DNA of 64,000 bases from Pyrobaculum sp. WP30 (GCA_001189275.1 CP012158.1:744001-808000), one strand, 5' to 3'; positions 8,694 through 18,038 are shown, counted from the stretch's first letter. The notes: a model not told the origin generated them from the letters alone. Numbers and translations: made by a program.

Positions 8694-9028
8694 TACTAGA
8701 TACGAGTGCCGTAATTGAGAGGGTAAGGGCCCGCAAGCCAATTACTGAGGACATAACCGCAGTGACATTAGTGGAATATCCCAAGATCATCTACTACAGA
8801 CACTTCTCGGGAGGCGTGGTCTTCCCCGTCTATGAGGACTACATAGTGGCGCACAGATTACAGCTGGCACTAATAGGCCTAGGCAAGCCGCAGGCGTTTT
8901 CCGACCTCCTAGTGGCGGCCGTGGCGATAAACCGCGGCGAGGTGCTGGCTACGAGAGACAGTGATTTCGAGGTAATAGGGGAAGCCGCCAAGGTCCTCGG
9001 GCTACTTCTCAAAGTAGCAACGACGTGA
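8690..9028 (+). CDS. vapC: VapC-type PIN-domain ribonuclease toxin
   Basis: A 112-residue PIN domain. MILDTSAVIE gives the first catalytic Asp and the conserved Thr/Ser; VEYPK supplies the Glu; FSDLLVAAVAINRGEVLATRDSDF supplies the later acidic residues, all in the expected order. VapC toxins cleave RNA in a Mg-dependent way and are held inactive by VapB. The protein is a little shorter than typical (about 130 residues) but no motif is missing. Confidence 0.85.
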   Translation: MILDTSAVIERVRARKPITEDITAVTLVEYPKIIYYRHFSGGVVFPVYEDYIVAHRLQLALIGLGKPQAFSDLLVAAVAINRGEVLATRDSDFEVIGEAAKVLGLLLKVATT

Positions 9029-9517
9029 CGCCGTCTTCGCTCACAGCGCAGAGCTGCTGATGTCTCTCAAGAATTCACCAACCGAGAAAGAGGCCCCGGC
9101 CGCACTTCCCGCGGGCCTGCCGGAGACCCGGCGTTAGCTGTGTCGTTAGATATATAATAGATACGACGTTTCCCTAGGCAAATAAACCTGTGGGGTGTTA
9201 TCTGAGTGCAATGCGGTGAGAGCACCCGCGGGAGGATCTCGTTGACAGCCACCGTGAGCGGCCGCCACTGCTGGCGTGTACGGACGACCCGGTGGAGCCG
9301 GGGAAATGTCGAGACGCCGCGTGGGACGCGTCCTGGATAAAACCGGCGATTACACGGCGCTCAACGCGATATAGTGGCGCTGTACGCCGCGCACAAAGCG
9401 CCCGCCCCCGTGCACATCTTTTTGCCCCTCTTCTGACTATTATCGATACACGGCAACGGTCCAAGAGACGCGGAAGACATTTCGCGTATTTATGTTTAAA
9501 AGTGGTGGGGCATATTC
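9029..9517. other. Gene-free stretch upstream of the nucleotidyltransferase pair
   Basis: About 490 bases without a recognisable gene or RNA. A TATA-like ATTTATGTTTAAAAG (about 9488-9502) near its end fits as promoter of the GTG-started gene at 9518. Confidence 0.4.
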
Positions 9518-10078
9518 GTGGTTCCGGTCTGGGTTGAAGTGTTGAAAAAGGTCTACCCCGCCTTGGCTAGGCATTACAACGCAGTAGTTGGAGGTTCTCA
9601 AGTTTTTTACGTAACTCTCGGCCTAGCGTTTCCCTCAAAAGACATAGATATATTTATAGAGGCATTCAACCCGATGTTTCTATCCCGCATAATTGCAGAG
9701 GCGCTTGGCCTCGGCGAGGAGAGGTACGAAGTCTTTAGAAAAGGCGACAACGTAGTTTTCCATTTCTTTGTTCCGGTAGAGGTGGGCGTCGTCTCTGTAG
9801 AGGTTATGTCGAGAACTCACCTAGGCAAGATTTCAGAAACGCCTCTTTTTAACGAGGTGGTCTTAGTGAAGCGCGACTGCGTCGAGTACTGGACGCTTAG
9901 CCTAGAGGCGTACGCGGTGCTCCAAGCCACTAGGCCAGACGGCCCTAGAGACGTAGACGTGGCTAGGTTTAGGCTGGTAAAAGACAGAGTCGATTGGGAG
10001 AGGGCCAGGAGGGTCGCTTCGGAGCTGGGGGTTAGAGATAAATTTGAAACCTTTTACAGACTTGTATGTATGACTTGA
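9518..10078 (+). CDS. Nucleotidyltransferase-fold protein (toxin-like pair, first gene)
   Basis: A 186-residue protein starting at GTG 9518, about 23 bases after a TATA box. VVGGSQV followed by SKDIDIFIEAF gives the GG and D-x-D signature of the nucleotidyltransferase fold. The rest (FFVPVEVGVVSVEVMSR, then a helical C-terminus) resembles proteins of the AbiEii/DUF6036 sort that act as toxins or RNA modifiers. Its 3' end overlaps the next gene by 13 bases, indicating an operon. Family placement is by motif only. Confidence 0.6.
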   Translation: MVPVWVEVLKKVYPALARHYNAVVGGSQVFYVTLGLAFPSKDIDIFIEAFNPMFLSRIIAEALGLGEERYEVFRKGDNVVFHFFVPVEVGVVSVEVMSRTHLGKISETPLFNEVVLVKRDCVEYWTLSLEAYAVLQATRPDGPRDVDVARFRLVKDRVDWERARRVASELGVRDKFETFYRLVCMT

Positions 10079-10422
10079 TTGTAAAATACGTCGAGACGGG
10101 GGATCCTACATTTCTCGAGAGGGTTGCGAGAGAGGCTCTGCGGAGCGGCGCCTTTCTAGAACACGTACTTGACCTAATCCTCATAACTCCTGTCGAAAAG
10201 CTCCCGCCCTCCGCCCGGAGGCTGGCGGCCGGCGTTAAACACCTCGTGTCAACAGCCGACTGTAGCTCCCTACCCCAGCGGCTGGCGGCGCCTTGCGAAA
10301 TCGCCAAGAGAAGGCTAGACTTTATAAAAGTGGAGGGGGAAGAGGTGCCAGAGGTCGAGGCGCTGGGCGTGGATAGGGTCATCTACGCCTTCTGCAAGGC
10401 GACTGGCACCATAGTAGTGTAG
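10066..10422 (+). CDS. Small partner of the nucleotidyltransferase, unknown family
   Basis: A 118-residue protein whose ATG at 10066 lies inside the preceding gene. It is mostly helical, with two Cys around residues 66 and 77 and a short beta C-terminus (DRVIYAFCKATGTIVV). The overlap with a nucleotidyltransferase gene suggests a two-component unit, perhaps toxin and antitoxin. I do not recognise the family. Confidence 0.5.
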   Translation: MYDLIVKYVETGDPTFLERVAREALRSGAFLEHVLDLILITPVEKLPPSARRLAAGVKHLVSTADCSSLPQRLAAPCEIAKRRLDFIKVEGEEVPEVEALGVDRVIYAFCKATGTIVV

Positions 10423-11003
10423 ATCGCCATATTTCTAGACGCGGCTTAAGTTCAGGGAATAGCTGGACGACACAGAGCCTATATTCACGACGAGCCCGAC
10501 GCGCTGTGGCACCGCTGGCCGTTGACATGAATATAAACTGGCGCTTATCGGCAGTTCTCGCCTTTACTTCTACCGGCTACCTCCGCGCCAGCTGGCGGTG
10601 GACAACTTCCTCTCAGGCGCCTACTGTTCTCCGCACGGGATACGCCACCTGTTGCGGCCGCGTCGAGGAGAGAGACGCCGTTGGCAACCTCGTGAGGAGC
10701 TCCCAAGCTTATTGTTCTCCTCATGAGTCTCCAGTCGGAAGCCGCGGCATCGCGCGTACAGCGATGTGCGCATCTTGCCTAAGGAGACCTCGGCCAGCCT
10801 TGATATGTGAGGCGCACAGCCTCGAGACGTGGCTTCTCAACCACGCTCCGCCGGCGGCCTCCACGCCGCTTCTCGCCACGTCGTTTTGTATGGAGGCGGG
10901 AACCCGGCGACGCAGGAGTCGACGACCACCGTGTATACCCCGGCCACGCGGTCAGCCGCCACTTCGGCGGGATCCTGTCTCCTCCGACCTGCGCCCGTCC
11001 CCC
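10423..11003. other. Gene-free stretch
   Basis: About 580 bases. Open frames here overlap the end of the membrane gene on the other strand or each other and show no family motif. Nothing I can name. Confidence 0.4.
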
Positions 11004-11624
11004 CTACATGTGGCGCGGCGGGGCGGCTTGGCATATCCGCTTGACCAACGTCTTCGATCTGCCGAGTATCGACGTGGCTACCGCCCCGGCGGCTCCCACC
11101 GCCAGGGCGTATGCGGGATGCGCGGGGGGCTGTTCCCACCAGAGCCACATCTCGCCTGCCCCAAAGACCAGCCGCGCGGGTATAGACAAGAGGCCGCCCA
11201 ACAAGTTCCACAGGAAGATCCACACAACCGCCGCAAGCCAGCTGTGGTGGAAGACGCCGCTCCGCACCCCGAAGAGCAAAGCCAAGGCCACAGCGGCGAA
11301 AAACCCAACCAGCGCCAACGCCACAAGTCCAGGCGCCGCCATGGAGAGAAAGAACAATAGAAACACAACGCCCCCCGCCGCCACGTAGACAAGCGGAAGC
11401 CTACAGGCGTAGTAGGCGATCTGCAACAACAAAAACATGTAATGTCCAAAACCCATAAGCCCAACCCACAACCTAAACCCCCACCACAAATCCAAACCCA
11501 CAAAAAACCCATACACAAAATACGGAAAAGAAACAACGACAGGAGACAAGACGAGAAAAAGAAAAGACAAAGAAAAACCCACTCTCATTTGTTTACAAAA
11601 ACGAGACAACATATCACTGCACAA
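11004..11624 (-). CDS. Multi-spanning membrane protein, unknown
   Basis: A 206-residue protein with about five hydrophobic segments (for example FSLSFLFLVLSPVVVSFPYF and ALVGFFAAVALALLFGV) and a basic C-terminus. Translation can begin at ATG 11624, inside the end of the exported-protein gene, or at an internal ATG (MRVGFSL). The upstream partner on the same strand is a large secreted protein, so the two may form a surface complex or a protein with its membrane anchor. Family not recognised. Confidence 0.5.
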   Translation of the reverse strand: MCSDMLSRFCKQMRVGFSLSFLFLVLSPVVVSFPYFVYGFFVGLDLWWGFRLWVGLMGFGHYMFLLLQIAYYACRLPLVYVAAGGVVFLLFFLSMAAPGLVALALVGFFAAVALALLFGVRSGVFHHSWLAAVVWIFLWNLLGGLLSIPARLVFGAGEMWLWWEQPPAHPAYALAVGAAGAVATSILGRSKTLVKRICQAAPPRHM

Positions 11625-13803
11625 ACGCTACATCATCTGTCACCCTCATGCCAAAGACCCAATGTCGCAGATATTGCAGATCAAAGGGCGCGGTGAGATC
11701 TACCGCGGGCATCGGCGAAGTGAGGGGTGACCCCATGCACAAGTGTGTAGAGTCAGTCCCCACTCTAACGTCGACGACCTCTATGACTCTATCTCTTAAA
11801 GAGCCGCCTGTCATAAATGCCACTTGGTAAAATTTGTCGAATATGCCGGCGCGCCACTCCACATAGCCCGTGTCCAGTGAGATAGTCATGTCTGGCTTCG
11901 TCAGGTCTCGCAGATCGAACACCCTGTCGATAAACCAACTCAGCGGGCCGGATATTAAGCCGAAAAAATCCAGCACTGCCTTCAAGACTTGAGACAGCTT
12001 GAAGGCCCACGCCGTCCACCAAGACTCCCTAAATTCATAGACCCACGTCGACCGCCAAGACTCACCAAACTCATCCCCCTTGACATACACATTAACAGGC
12101 GGTGCAAAGGCCTCTGCATGCTTGACTCTAAACCGCACTCCTTTAACTACATAACCCCCCGAAACCCCCACGGCGAGGATATTGGCCCCAACTGCGCTGT
12201 AAGTCGCTATGTTTATCAACGCCACTGTATAGTTCACCTGCGGCAACTTAGCAGTACCGCATGCTCTTAGTGTCTGGGAGAAGAAACCTCTTAAAACAAG
12301 AGACCGCCATTTATTTACGTTTTTGTCTATGTAGTTTTCGGCGAATCTGCGGCCGGATATGTCGGCTCTGTATATTACCACTTCGGAAGCCGGGAGGCTG
12401 AACGAGACTTTTATCACAACCGCCTTATCTCTGGCTCTGGCCTCGTCGTACCAAAGCCCCACTGCGTCTGGGCTTAACGTCACCGACCTCTGCACCTCGT
12501 ATATACACGCGCCGTTGCCGTATCTAGAGGCGGCGAAGGAGGCGGAGTCTAGGTAGAAGTTGGCGAGCTCTCCCACGTAGGTGGTGACGGTTAAGGTGGG
12601 GCATGTAGACGTGCTCCAAGGCACGTACACAGTCATGTCTAGGTTAAGCGTCTGGCCGTAGTAGCCGTCTGCCACAGAAAACGGGCCGAATACCAGATTC
12701 CTCACAGGCGGACTTAAGATGGAGTAAGAGACAACTCCGCCGGTGTTTTGTGACTTGTCCACTGGCGCGGTGCCTAGGAAGTAGGTGCCGCCTGCGGCGG
12801 GTATTGCGTTTTTTCTAAATCCTAGGGTTGCGTTGGCGCCTACCACGTAAGACGCGCTGTAGTACGGCACGAAACACAGCTCCACTCCGATAAACTGGTT
12901 GGGCCAGCTGAGAGGGATGGAGGTTGTGTATGTGACGTATCCATTTCTCAAATCCACAGGCCACTGCCCCAGCAGACTCCTCTTGTCTAAGGTTGCCGGA
13001 TCTACAGCCCACACCTTCACAACCCCCCGCCCCACGACGACGCCGCGGCCGTAGCTGTCTGTATAGACATACCACGCAGTCCTCCACACATACGTGGCGT
13101 TGTAACCCACAGAAGCCATAGTGGGATTGTTCGGTATGAGGTAGGCAGAAGAATCTGGCATCAACACGTTGAGGCAGACCTCGTTGTTTGCATTTATCCA
13201 GCCGGTGTACTGCCGGTAGATAAAAGCCCCGTCTGGGGAGACCACCGTCGTGGACTGGGTAGATGTCTGGTATGAGGATTCTCCTTCTTTACCTAGCGGC
13301 TGGTGTGAGGAGGACTGGCGGCCTTCTCCCTCTTTATCTAGTGGTTTTCTGGCTGGTGGCTTTGTCCATTCGGCTTTGGTTTTGGGGGCTTTGGCTTCGT
13401 CTGGTTTGTGGTAGCTGTATGTGGCTACTACCTCTGGCGGCGCCTCGACGAGTTCGACTACCGTCTGGTTGAGGTAGATGCGTAGGACTCCGCCTCTGGC
13501 GTCCGGCGGCGCCTTTGCGTTCAGCGCCTCCCGCGGGAGGTATACCACAGCTTTTTTGAAATTCCACGTGGGTATGTGGGCTGGGGCGTTTGCCCCGACC
13601 CAATACGCTTCCTCCCACTCGCCCACGTAAGCCACGTGCACAGGCTTAAACCCCCGCCCGTCGTAATATGCGAGGGGTGGGATTTCCAAGTCCACCTCTA
13701 CGAGCACCGCCACCACGTCGGGCGGGGGTTCTATGGTTGCTCTAGCTAGGGCGGTCATCAGCGCCGCGGCCAAGAGGTATGCCGCTAATCTGAGAACAGC
13801 CAC
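11614..13803 (-). CDS. Large exported beta-rich protein
   Basis: A 729-residue protein started by GTG 13803, 26 bases after the TATA-like AAAATATAAC on the minus strand. Residues 1-21 form a signal peptide ending near ALARA. The body is rich in Tyr, Val, Thr and Asn with many N-x-S/T sequons. A Lys/Glu/Pro/Ser-rich linker lies at about residues 135-190, including two similar stretches PLDKEGEGRQSSS and PLGKEGESS. A hydrophobic helical segment is near residue 600. The look is that of an archaeal surface or secreted protein. It overlaps the downstream membrane gene. Function unknown. Confidence 0.6.
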   Translation of the reverse strand: MAVLRLAAYLLAAALMTALARATIEPPPDVVAVLVEVDLEIPPLAYYDGRGFKPVHVAYVGEWEEAYWVGANAPAHIPTWNFKKAVVYLPREALNAKAPPDARGGVLRIYLNQTVVELVEAPPEVVATYSYHKPDEAKAPKTKAEWTKPPARKPLDKEGEGRQSSSHQPLGKEGESSYQTSTQSTTVVSPDGAFIYRQYTGWINANNEVCLNVLMPDSSAYLIPNNPTMASVGYNATYVWRTAWYVYTDSYGRGVVVGRGVVKVWAVDPATLDKRSLLGQWPVDLRNGYVTYTTSIPLSWPNQFIGVELCFVPYYSASYVVGANATLGFRKNAIPAAGGTYFLGTAPVDKSQNTGGVVSYSILSPPVRNLVFGPFSVADGYYGQTLNLDMTVYVPWSTSTCPTLTVTTYVGELANFYLDSASFAASRYGNGACIYEVQRSVTLSPDAVGLWYDEARARDKAVVIKVSFSLPASEVVIYRADISGRRFAENYIDKNVNKWRSLVLRGFFSQTLRACGTAKLPQVNYTVALINIATYSAVGANILAVGVSGGYVVKGVRFRVKHAEAFAPPVNVYVKGDEFGESWRSTWVYEFRESWWTAWAFKLSQVLKAVLDFFGLISGPLSWFIDRVFDLRDLTKPDMTISLDTGYVEWRAGIFDKFYQVAFMTGGSLRDRVIEVVDVRVGTDSTHLCMGSPLTSPMPAVDLTAPFDLQYLRHWVFGMRVTDDVAFVQ

Positions 13804-14489
13804 GTATCAGCTGGCGGTGTTATATTTTTCTTGTGTTCGCCTTTTTCTAGAGTTGTTTTTTGTTTTTCGAGAATTGTAATTATAGTTGAGGTCTTTGACG
13901 TGTTGTGAGTCTGCCGTGTGCAGACGGCTGACTAGGCTGAGTTCGGGGCCTTGCGGATCTTGCGGAAGGTGTATTTTCCTCCACCTTTGCGGCTATTATC
14001 TCGGACGAGCTGACGCGGGACCGAGGGAATCTCACCACCAGCGTCATGCAATTTTAATGGACGGACGCCTCTTTTATAACAAGAAACCGTGATCTTAAGA
14101 TCCCCTGGCGAGGTTGTGCTGTGCTTCAGCGCGAGAGAGACAGAGATTAAGTTGTCAAGTAGACGAAGGAGAGGATGTAGAGGGTGTGCACTCCGTAGCA
14201 CCAATTGAGAGCCCTCATGTGGCGGAGGTACGGCGATGAGTAGAAAGCCGCCAGTAGGCCTAAGATCACAGACACCGCCACAAACGGCAACTTGTGGTAG
14301 CCTATGGAGATGGACACCTACGTAGGGGAGCACGGCCAGGTCGTCTTTGCCGGGCGCGAGGATGAGGGAGGGGCGGGGCAACGAAGGGCTGGTTGGCGGA
14401 AGCCAACGTCTGGCAGTGCGGCCCGGTGGGAACCTGTTGATCCGTCTCTTATGGGCGAAAAGTTTTTAATTTAATCAAATGATTATCAC
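13804..14489. other. Gene-free stretch between divergent genes
   Basis: About 690 bases hold the promoters of the exported gene (minus strand, about 13826-13834) and of the winged-helix gene (AT-rich TTTTTAATTTAATC, 14462-14476). No gene, RNA or repeat was recognised between them. Confidence 0.4.
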
Positions 14490-15227
14490 GTGATCAGGGA
14501 GGTTGAGATGGAGGTCGTTGCAGAGGCCTTTAAAAGCTACCACGAAGCGGGGGTTTCCATCAGAGGTCTCGCCAAGCGGCTGGGGAGACCCTTCAGCGCC
14601 GTGAGAGACGCCGTGTACAGACTGGAGGCGCTGGGGGTCCTCCAGGTCATAAGATTTGAACGGGAGTACCTAGTAAGGCTGAGAGACGTGGGGAAAGCCT
14701 TGGAGCTGGGATACATCGACTTCGACTTTTTAATATACCGCTTCGGCTACATAACTCCCGTCCCAGCCAGATGGCAGGGCCATTACATATCGGACGAGGC
14801 CTACATGACGCTCCCCTTCTCCGCCAAGGCGCACGAAGCCCTCAACCAAGTCCTAAAGCTGGAGCTGGAGGCCCGGAAAGGCCTGGAGAAGTGGCTTGCA
14901 GACATAGGCGAATGGCCCCGCTTCAGCTTGGTCTTCTACCGAGTGGCCGCCGCCCCCCTCGAAGGCCTGGAGGAGTGGTATCGGGATTTGTACCACAGAT
15001 GGTTCGAACAAGCAGGTCTCGAACCCCTCGGCAAGTTGCCGCTTGCCTACGGATTTTTCGCCTTCATCGTCTGGGCCGTGAGAGAGCTCACGGGAGCCGA
15101 CTGGAGGGAGGCCTTCAAGAAGGCGCTTGAACTCGTAGAAAAATACATCAGGGAGACGCAGGTTGGACGCAACAGGTTGGAGGAGCTTGTGGAGGAGATA
15201 GTACGCGGCATGAGGCAGTCGCTATGA
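14490..15227 (+). CDS. Winged-helix transcription regulator (putative)
   Basis: A 245-residue protein starting at GTG 14490 about 22 bases after a TATA box. Residues 5-55 read as a helix-turn-helix: YHEAGVSIRGLAKRLGRPFS, then AVRDAVYRLEALGVLQV and a wing. The remainder is a long helical domain (VLKLELEARKGLEKWLADI, VEKYIRETQVGRNRLEELVE), perhaps for dimerisation or ligand binding. It is followed 238 bases later by an ABC exporter gene and may control it. Family not recognised beyond the HTH. Confidence 0.55.
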   Translation: MIREVEMEVVAEAFKSYHEAGVSIRGLAKRLGRPFSAVRDAVYRLEALGVLQVIRFEREYLVRLRDVGKALELGYIDFDFLIYRFGYITPVPARWQGHYISDEAYMTLPFSAKAHEALNQVLKLELEARKGLEKWLADIGEWPRFSLVFYRVAAAPLEGLEEWYRDLYHRWFEQAGLEPLGKLPLAYGFFAFIVWAVRELTGADWREAFKKALELVEKYIRETQVGRNRLEELVEEIVRGMRQSL

Positions 15228-15465
15228 AGCTGGGGCAAAGGGCGTTGCGCAGAAGCAGGATACGAAGAGAGCATCTACTGTGTACCGTTGACGAGCCGCC
15301 GTACGCCTCGGCGACAGCGGATCTCGTCAAGGCGCGTTGCGTAAACGCAACCAGAGCCCTCAGGTGGCTTAACGGACGATATGCATCTCCCCAGTCGATC
15401 GTAAAAGAGCTGAAAATAGGAAATGAGCATTTACACCCCACAGCACCTCTTATACAAATAATACA

Positions 15466-17106
15466 ATGAATCTAAAAAAAGAACTGTCGATATTATTCAC
15501 TTATTTCTATAGAAAATATATAAGATATCTTGCGGTATTGTTTGTAGTGTGGACTGGGATTTTTATTTGTACGTTCTTCCAGCTGTCGTTTCTCAACGAT
15601 CTTGTGAATGGGATCGTTGCGGGCTCCTCTTTTTCTCTGTTCACGGCGGTCGGGCTGGTGTTGACCTCATTTTTGATACCTCTGCTAAACTTTATAGGGG
15701 AGTATAGTAGCGGTCTGCTCAAGAGACGTGTGGAAATAGACTTGATGGCGGAGATCTTGCGGTCGTCGATGCGGAGGGAGGTCGACAAGTCGGAGGTGCT
15801 TGCGAGGATAAGCGGCGACTTGATGAACGCCATGGGCGCGGCCTACACGCCGTTTGACGTGGCTTTTCAGCTTATGCGGTTCTCTGTCTATTTCGTCTTG
15901 GCGTGGCTCTTCTCCTCGACGCTGGCACTGGCGGCGTTGCCGTTTGTCGCGGCGTATTTGGTGGTGGTGTGGAGACTTGGGCCGAAGATATTTAAGTACT
16001 CCGCGCTGGAGCGGGAGAGGTACTCCGAGGTCTATAAATGGGTGAAGGAGATGGTTGACGGTAGCCACAGCTTGAGGCGTCTCGGCGTGCGCCGCCTGCC
16101 GGACCTGCTCCTAGCCGCGTTCAACGGCTGGCTCGCCGCCACCAAGAGGCAAATTTTCTACCTCAAGGGCGTGCAGTTTGGCGCGGAGTCTATAGCATAT
16201 GCGGCGCCTCAGTTTGCGATTGCATATGGGCTCTACTTGGCGGCGCAGGACGCCGCCACGGTGGGCGCGGTGCTTGCGGCGAGTAGGGCCGTGTCTCTGT
16301 TGTTTGAGCCGGTGGCAATTATTATAAGCGAGGTGGCGTCGTATATGCAGTTTAGGGTGTCCTACCGGAGGGTGGTGGAGCTGTTGGACCACGGCGAGGC
16401 GGCCCCCGGCGCAGACGGCGGGGGCGAGGCTGCCGTGGTGGAGGCGGCGGTTTTCGCCTACGGCGACAAGGTCGTCCTGTCCGGGGTGGATCTAGTCTTG
16501 AGGCCCGGGGATTTCGTCTGGGTGAGGGGGCCGTCCGGCGTGGGCAAGACAACGCTGGGCAAGGCCCTCGCCGGGTTGGTCAAGCCGGCCTCCGGCGTCG
16601 TGGAGGTGCCGAGGAGGGCGCTTTACGTGGGCAACGACGACTACATATTCGACGCGTCTGTATACGAAAACATCGACCTATGGGAGGGCTACAGCAGAGA
16701 GGAGGTGGAGGAGGCGGCGCGGCTGGCCGCTATAGACTTCCCGCTGGATAAAAACGCCAAGGAGCTCTCCGAGGGGCAGAGACAGCGTGTCCTCATCGCT
16801 AGGGCTCTCCTCAGGCGGCCGCACTTCCTAGTCCTAGACGAAGTAATCTCCGGCCTAGACCAGCAGACCGCGGAGAGGGCTCTGGCGTCGGTGAGGAGCA
16901 GGGTGCCTATATGCGTAGTCATCTCCCACCGCCCCGTAGAGGCCGAAAAGATCGTGGAGGTGGGGGAGGGGAGGGTCAAGCTCGTTCCGGTTCAACACTT
17001 ACAGCGGCTTGAGGAGAGACAGGCCGGTGAGCCCCGCTCGGGGGGAGGAGACGCCGCGCTTAGGGAAGTGGCCAGCTCCACAGTGCCGTCTCTTTCCTCG
17101 GCGTAG
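15466..17106 (+). CDS. ABC exporter, fused membrane and ATPase domains
   Basis: A 546-residue half-transporter. Residues 1-290 form a transmembrane domain of about six helices. The ATPase domain has Walker A GPSGVGKTT (about 353-361), signature LSEGQRQR (about 433), Walker B FLVLDEVISGLD (about 452-464) and the switch His in VISHRP. It probably works as a homodimer exporting a lipid, drug or peptide. The start is ATG 15466. The last residues (GGGDAALREVASSTVPSLSSA) do not look like an exporter tail, and the final codons run antisense through a HEPN-gene remnant, so the 3' end has been remade by a rearrangement. Confidence 0.85.
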   Translation: MNLKKELSILFTYFYRKYIRYLAVLFVVWTGIFICTFFQLSFLNDLVNGIVAGSSFSLFTAVGLVLTSFLIPLLNFIGEYSSGLLKRRVEIDLMAEILRSSMRREVDKSEVLARISGDLMNAMGAAYTPFDVAFQLMRFSVYFVLAWLFSSTLALAALPFVAAYLVVVWRLGPKIFKYSALERERYSEVYKWVKEMVDGSHSLRRLGVRRLPDLLLAAFNGWLAATKRQIFYLKGVQFGAESIAYAAPQFAIAYGLYLAAQDAATVGAVLAASRAVSLLFEPVAIIISEVASYMQFRVSYRRVVELLDHGEAAPGADGGGEAAVVEAAVFAYGDKVVLSGVDLVLRPGDFVWVRGPSGVGKTTLGKALAGLVKPASGVVEVPRRALYVGNDDYIFDASVYENIDLWEGYSREEVEEAARLAAIDFPLDKNAKELSEGQRQRVLIARALLRRPHFLVLDEVISGLDQQTAERALASVRSRVPICVVISHRPVEAEKIVEVGEGRVKLVPVQHLQRLEERQAGEPRSGGGDAALREVASSTVPSLSSA

Positions 17107-17159
17107 TCTCTAAGCCTCGACGCCTTTCTAACCCAGACTTCGTGGCTCGCAAAGAGGCG
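17080..17159 (-). pseudogene. HEPN gene fragment antisense to the ABC exporter end
   Basis: Read on the minus strand, this gives SHEVWVRKASRLRDYAEE, which closely matches SYEVWIRKALRFREYAEE at the start of the HEPN protein encoded at 17652. The match is lost after about 25 residues. The fragment overlaps the last codons and stop of the exporter. Confidence 0.6.
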
Positions 17160-17329
17160 GGGTGGGGAGCACAGACCGAGGCATTGCCCCTCCTTCACGT
17201 CTCCGGCAGATGGACGCGGCTGTCTCCACGGAGTGGATCGTCTGCGGCATGTCGTCTCGTTGCGTAGTTGGTCTTTGTTTTCGTTATGCTACGGCGCGTA
17301 TCCAAGGCCAGGGACAGAAGGAGAGAATT

Positions 17330-17540
17330 ACAATATAGTCGAAAGCCTCGCCCTTTAGGGCGGGGATGGGGAAAGTTTTAAAAAACAGACGTTCGTGTAG
17401 TTAGGCCCCCTGTTGGGGGCGGATGACCCGCGGTGCTGGCCCAAGTAGCTCCATGACCCCCGCCCGAGGGGCCGTTGAAGGCGGGGCGAGGGCGCCTATG
17501 AACCGCCCAAACTCTTTAGGGCGGGGAGGAGGTCAGGCTG
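17330..17540 (+). mobile_element. Remnant of an IS200/IS605-type element (TnpB C-terminal tail and hairpins)
   Basis: The frame from 17423 reads MTPARGAVEGGARAPMNR followed by PNSLGRGG, the kind of Gly/Arg-rich tail found at the end of many archaeal TnpB proteins. The catalytic part is gone. Two related hairpin sequences flank it: CCTCGCCCTTTAGGGCGGGG at 17346-17365 and CTCTTTAGGGCGGGGAGG at 17512-17529. The retained part corresponds to the tnpB 3' end, which in active elements also encodes the guide (omega) RNA. I infer a solo end or MITE-like relic. A similar tail lies at 48228. Confidence 0.5.
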
Positions 17541-17651
17541 GCGATGATTTGTCCGGCTCCGCTTCGGTGCCGGCTCCGGCGCCGAGGCGTTGGTTGCCGC
17601 GTCGCTGTGTCTACGACTGTAAAAGATATTACTTTGTCGTCGCGTAGATTT

Positions 17652-18038
17652 GTGAGTTATGAGGTCTGGATTAGAAAGGCGTTGAGGTTTAGAGAGTATG
17701 CTGAGGAGGATTTGAGAAGTGGTAGGTACGACTCGGCCGCATTTTTTGCACAACAAGCCGCCGAGTTTCTGTTAAAGGGCGTGTTGATTAAGCTGACCGG
17801 GTCTCGGCCGTTGACGTACGCCGTGTCGGAGCTGTTGGCGTATCTAGCGAAGGCGCTGAGGAGGTCTGTTCCTGAGGGCGTGATGAGGTGTGCCGAGGCC
17901 TTGGAGGCGCATTACATACAGGCGAGGTACCCAGACGCGCGTCTCAACGAATACAGGAAGTGGGAGGCGGAAGAGGCGGTGAAGTGTATGGATGCTGTGT
18001 GGAGGTATGTTCGAGAGGTGGCTGGCGGCCTTGCGTGA
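17652..18038 (+). CDS. HEPN-domain protein
   Basis: I chose GTG 17652, about 24 bases after the AT-rich AAAAGATATTAC, giving 128 residues; the longer in-frame extension upstream runs through the TnpB remnant and has no homology. The protein is all-helical: WIRKALRFREYAEEDLRSG, YDSAAFFAQQAAEFLLKGVL, then a late helical pair with ARYPDARLNEY. This is the classical layout of HEPN proteins that pair with minimal nucleotidyltransferases. The R-x4-H RNase motif of toxic HEPNs is not evident. It overlaps the MNT gene by about 30 bases. Confidence 0.8.
   Translation: MSYEVWIRKALRFREYAEEDLRSGRYDSAAFFAQQAAEFLLKGVLIKLTGSRPLTYAVSELLAYLAKALRRSVPEGVMRCAEALEAHYIQARYPDARLNEYRKWEAEEAVKCMDAVWRYVREVAGGLA

Noticed and set aside
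10506-11388. Long plus-strand frames opposite the membrane gene
   Set aside because: They mirror the membrane gene and have no promoter or recognisable motif.
15224-15469. 81-codon frame between the winged-helix and exporter genes (possible exported peptide)
   Set aside because: No leader peptide or conserved motif; it ends in the exporter promoter. It would be attractive as an exporter substrate, but nothing supports it.
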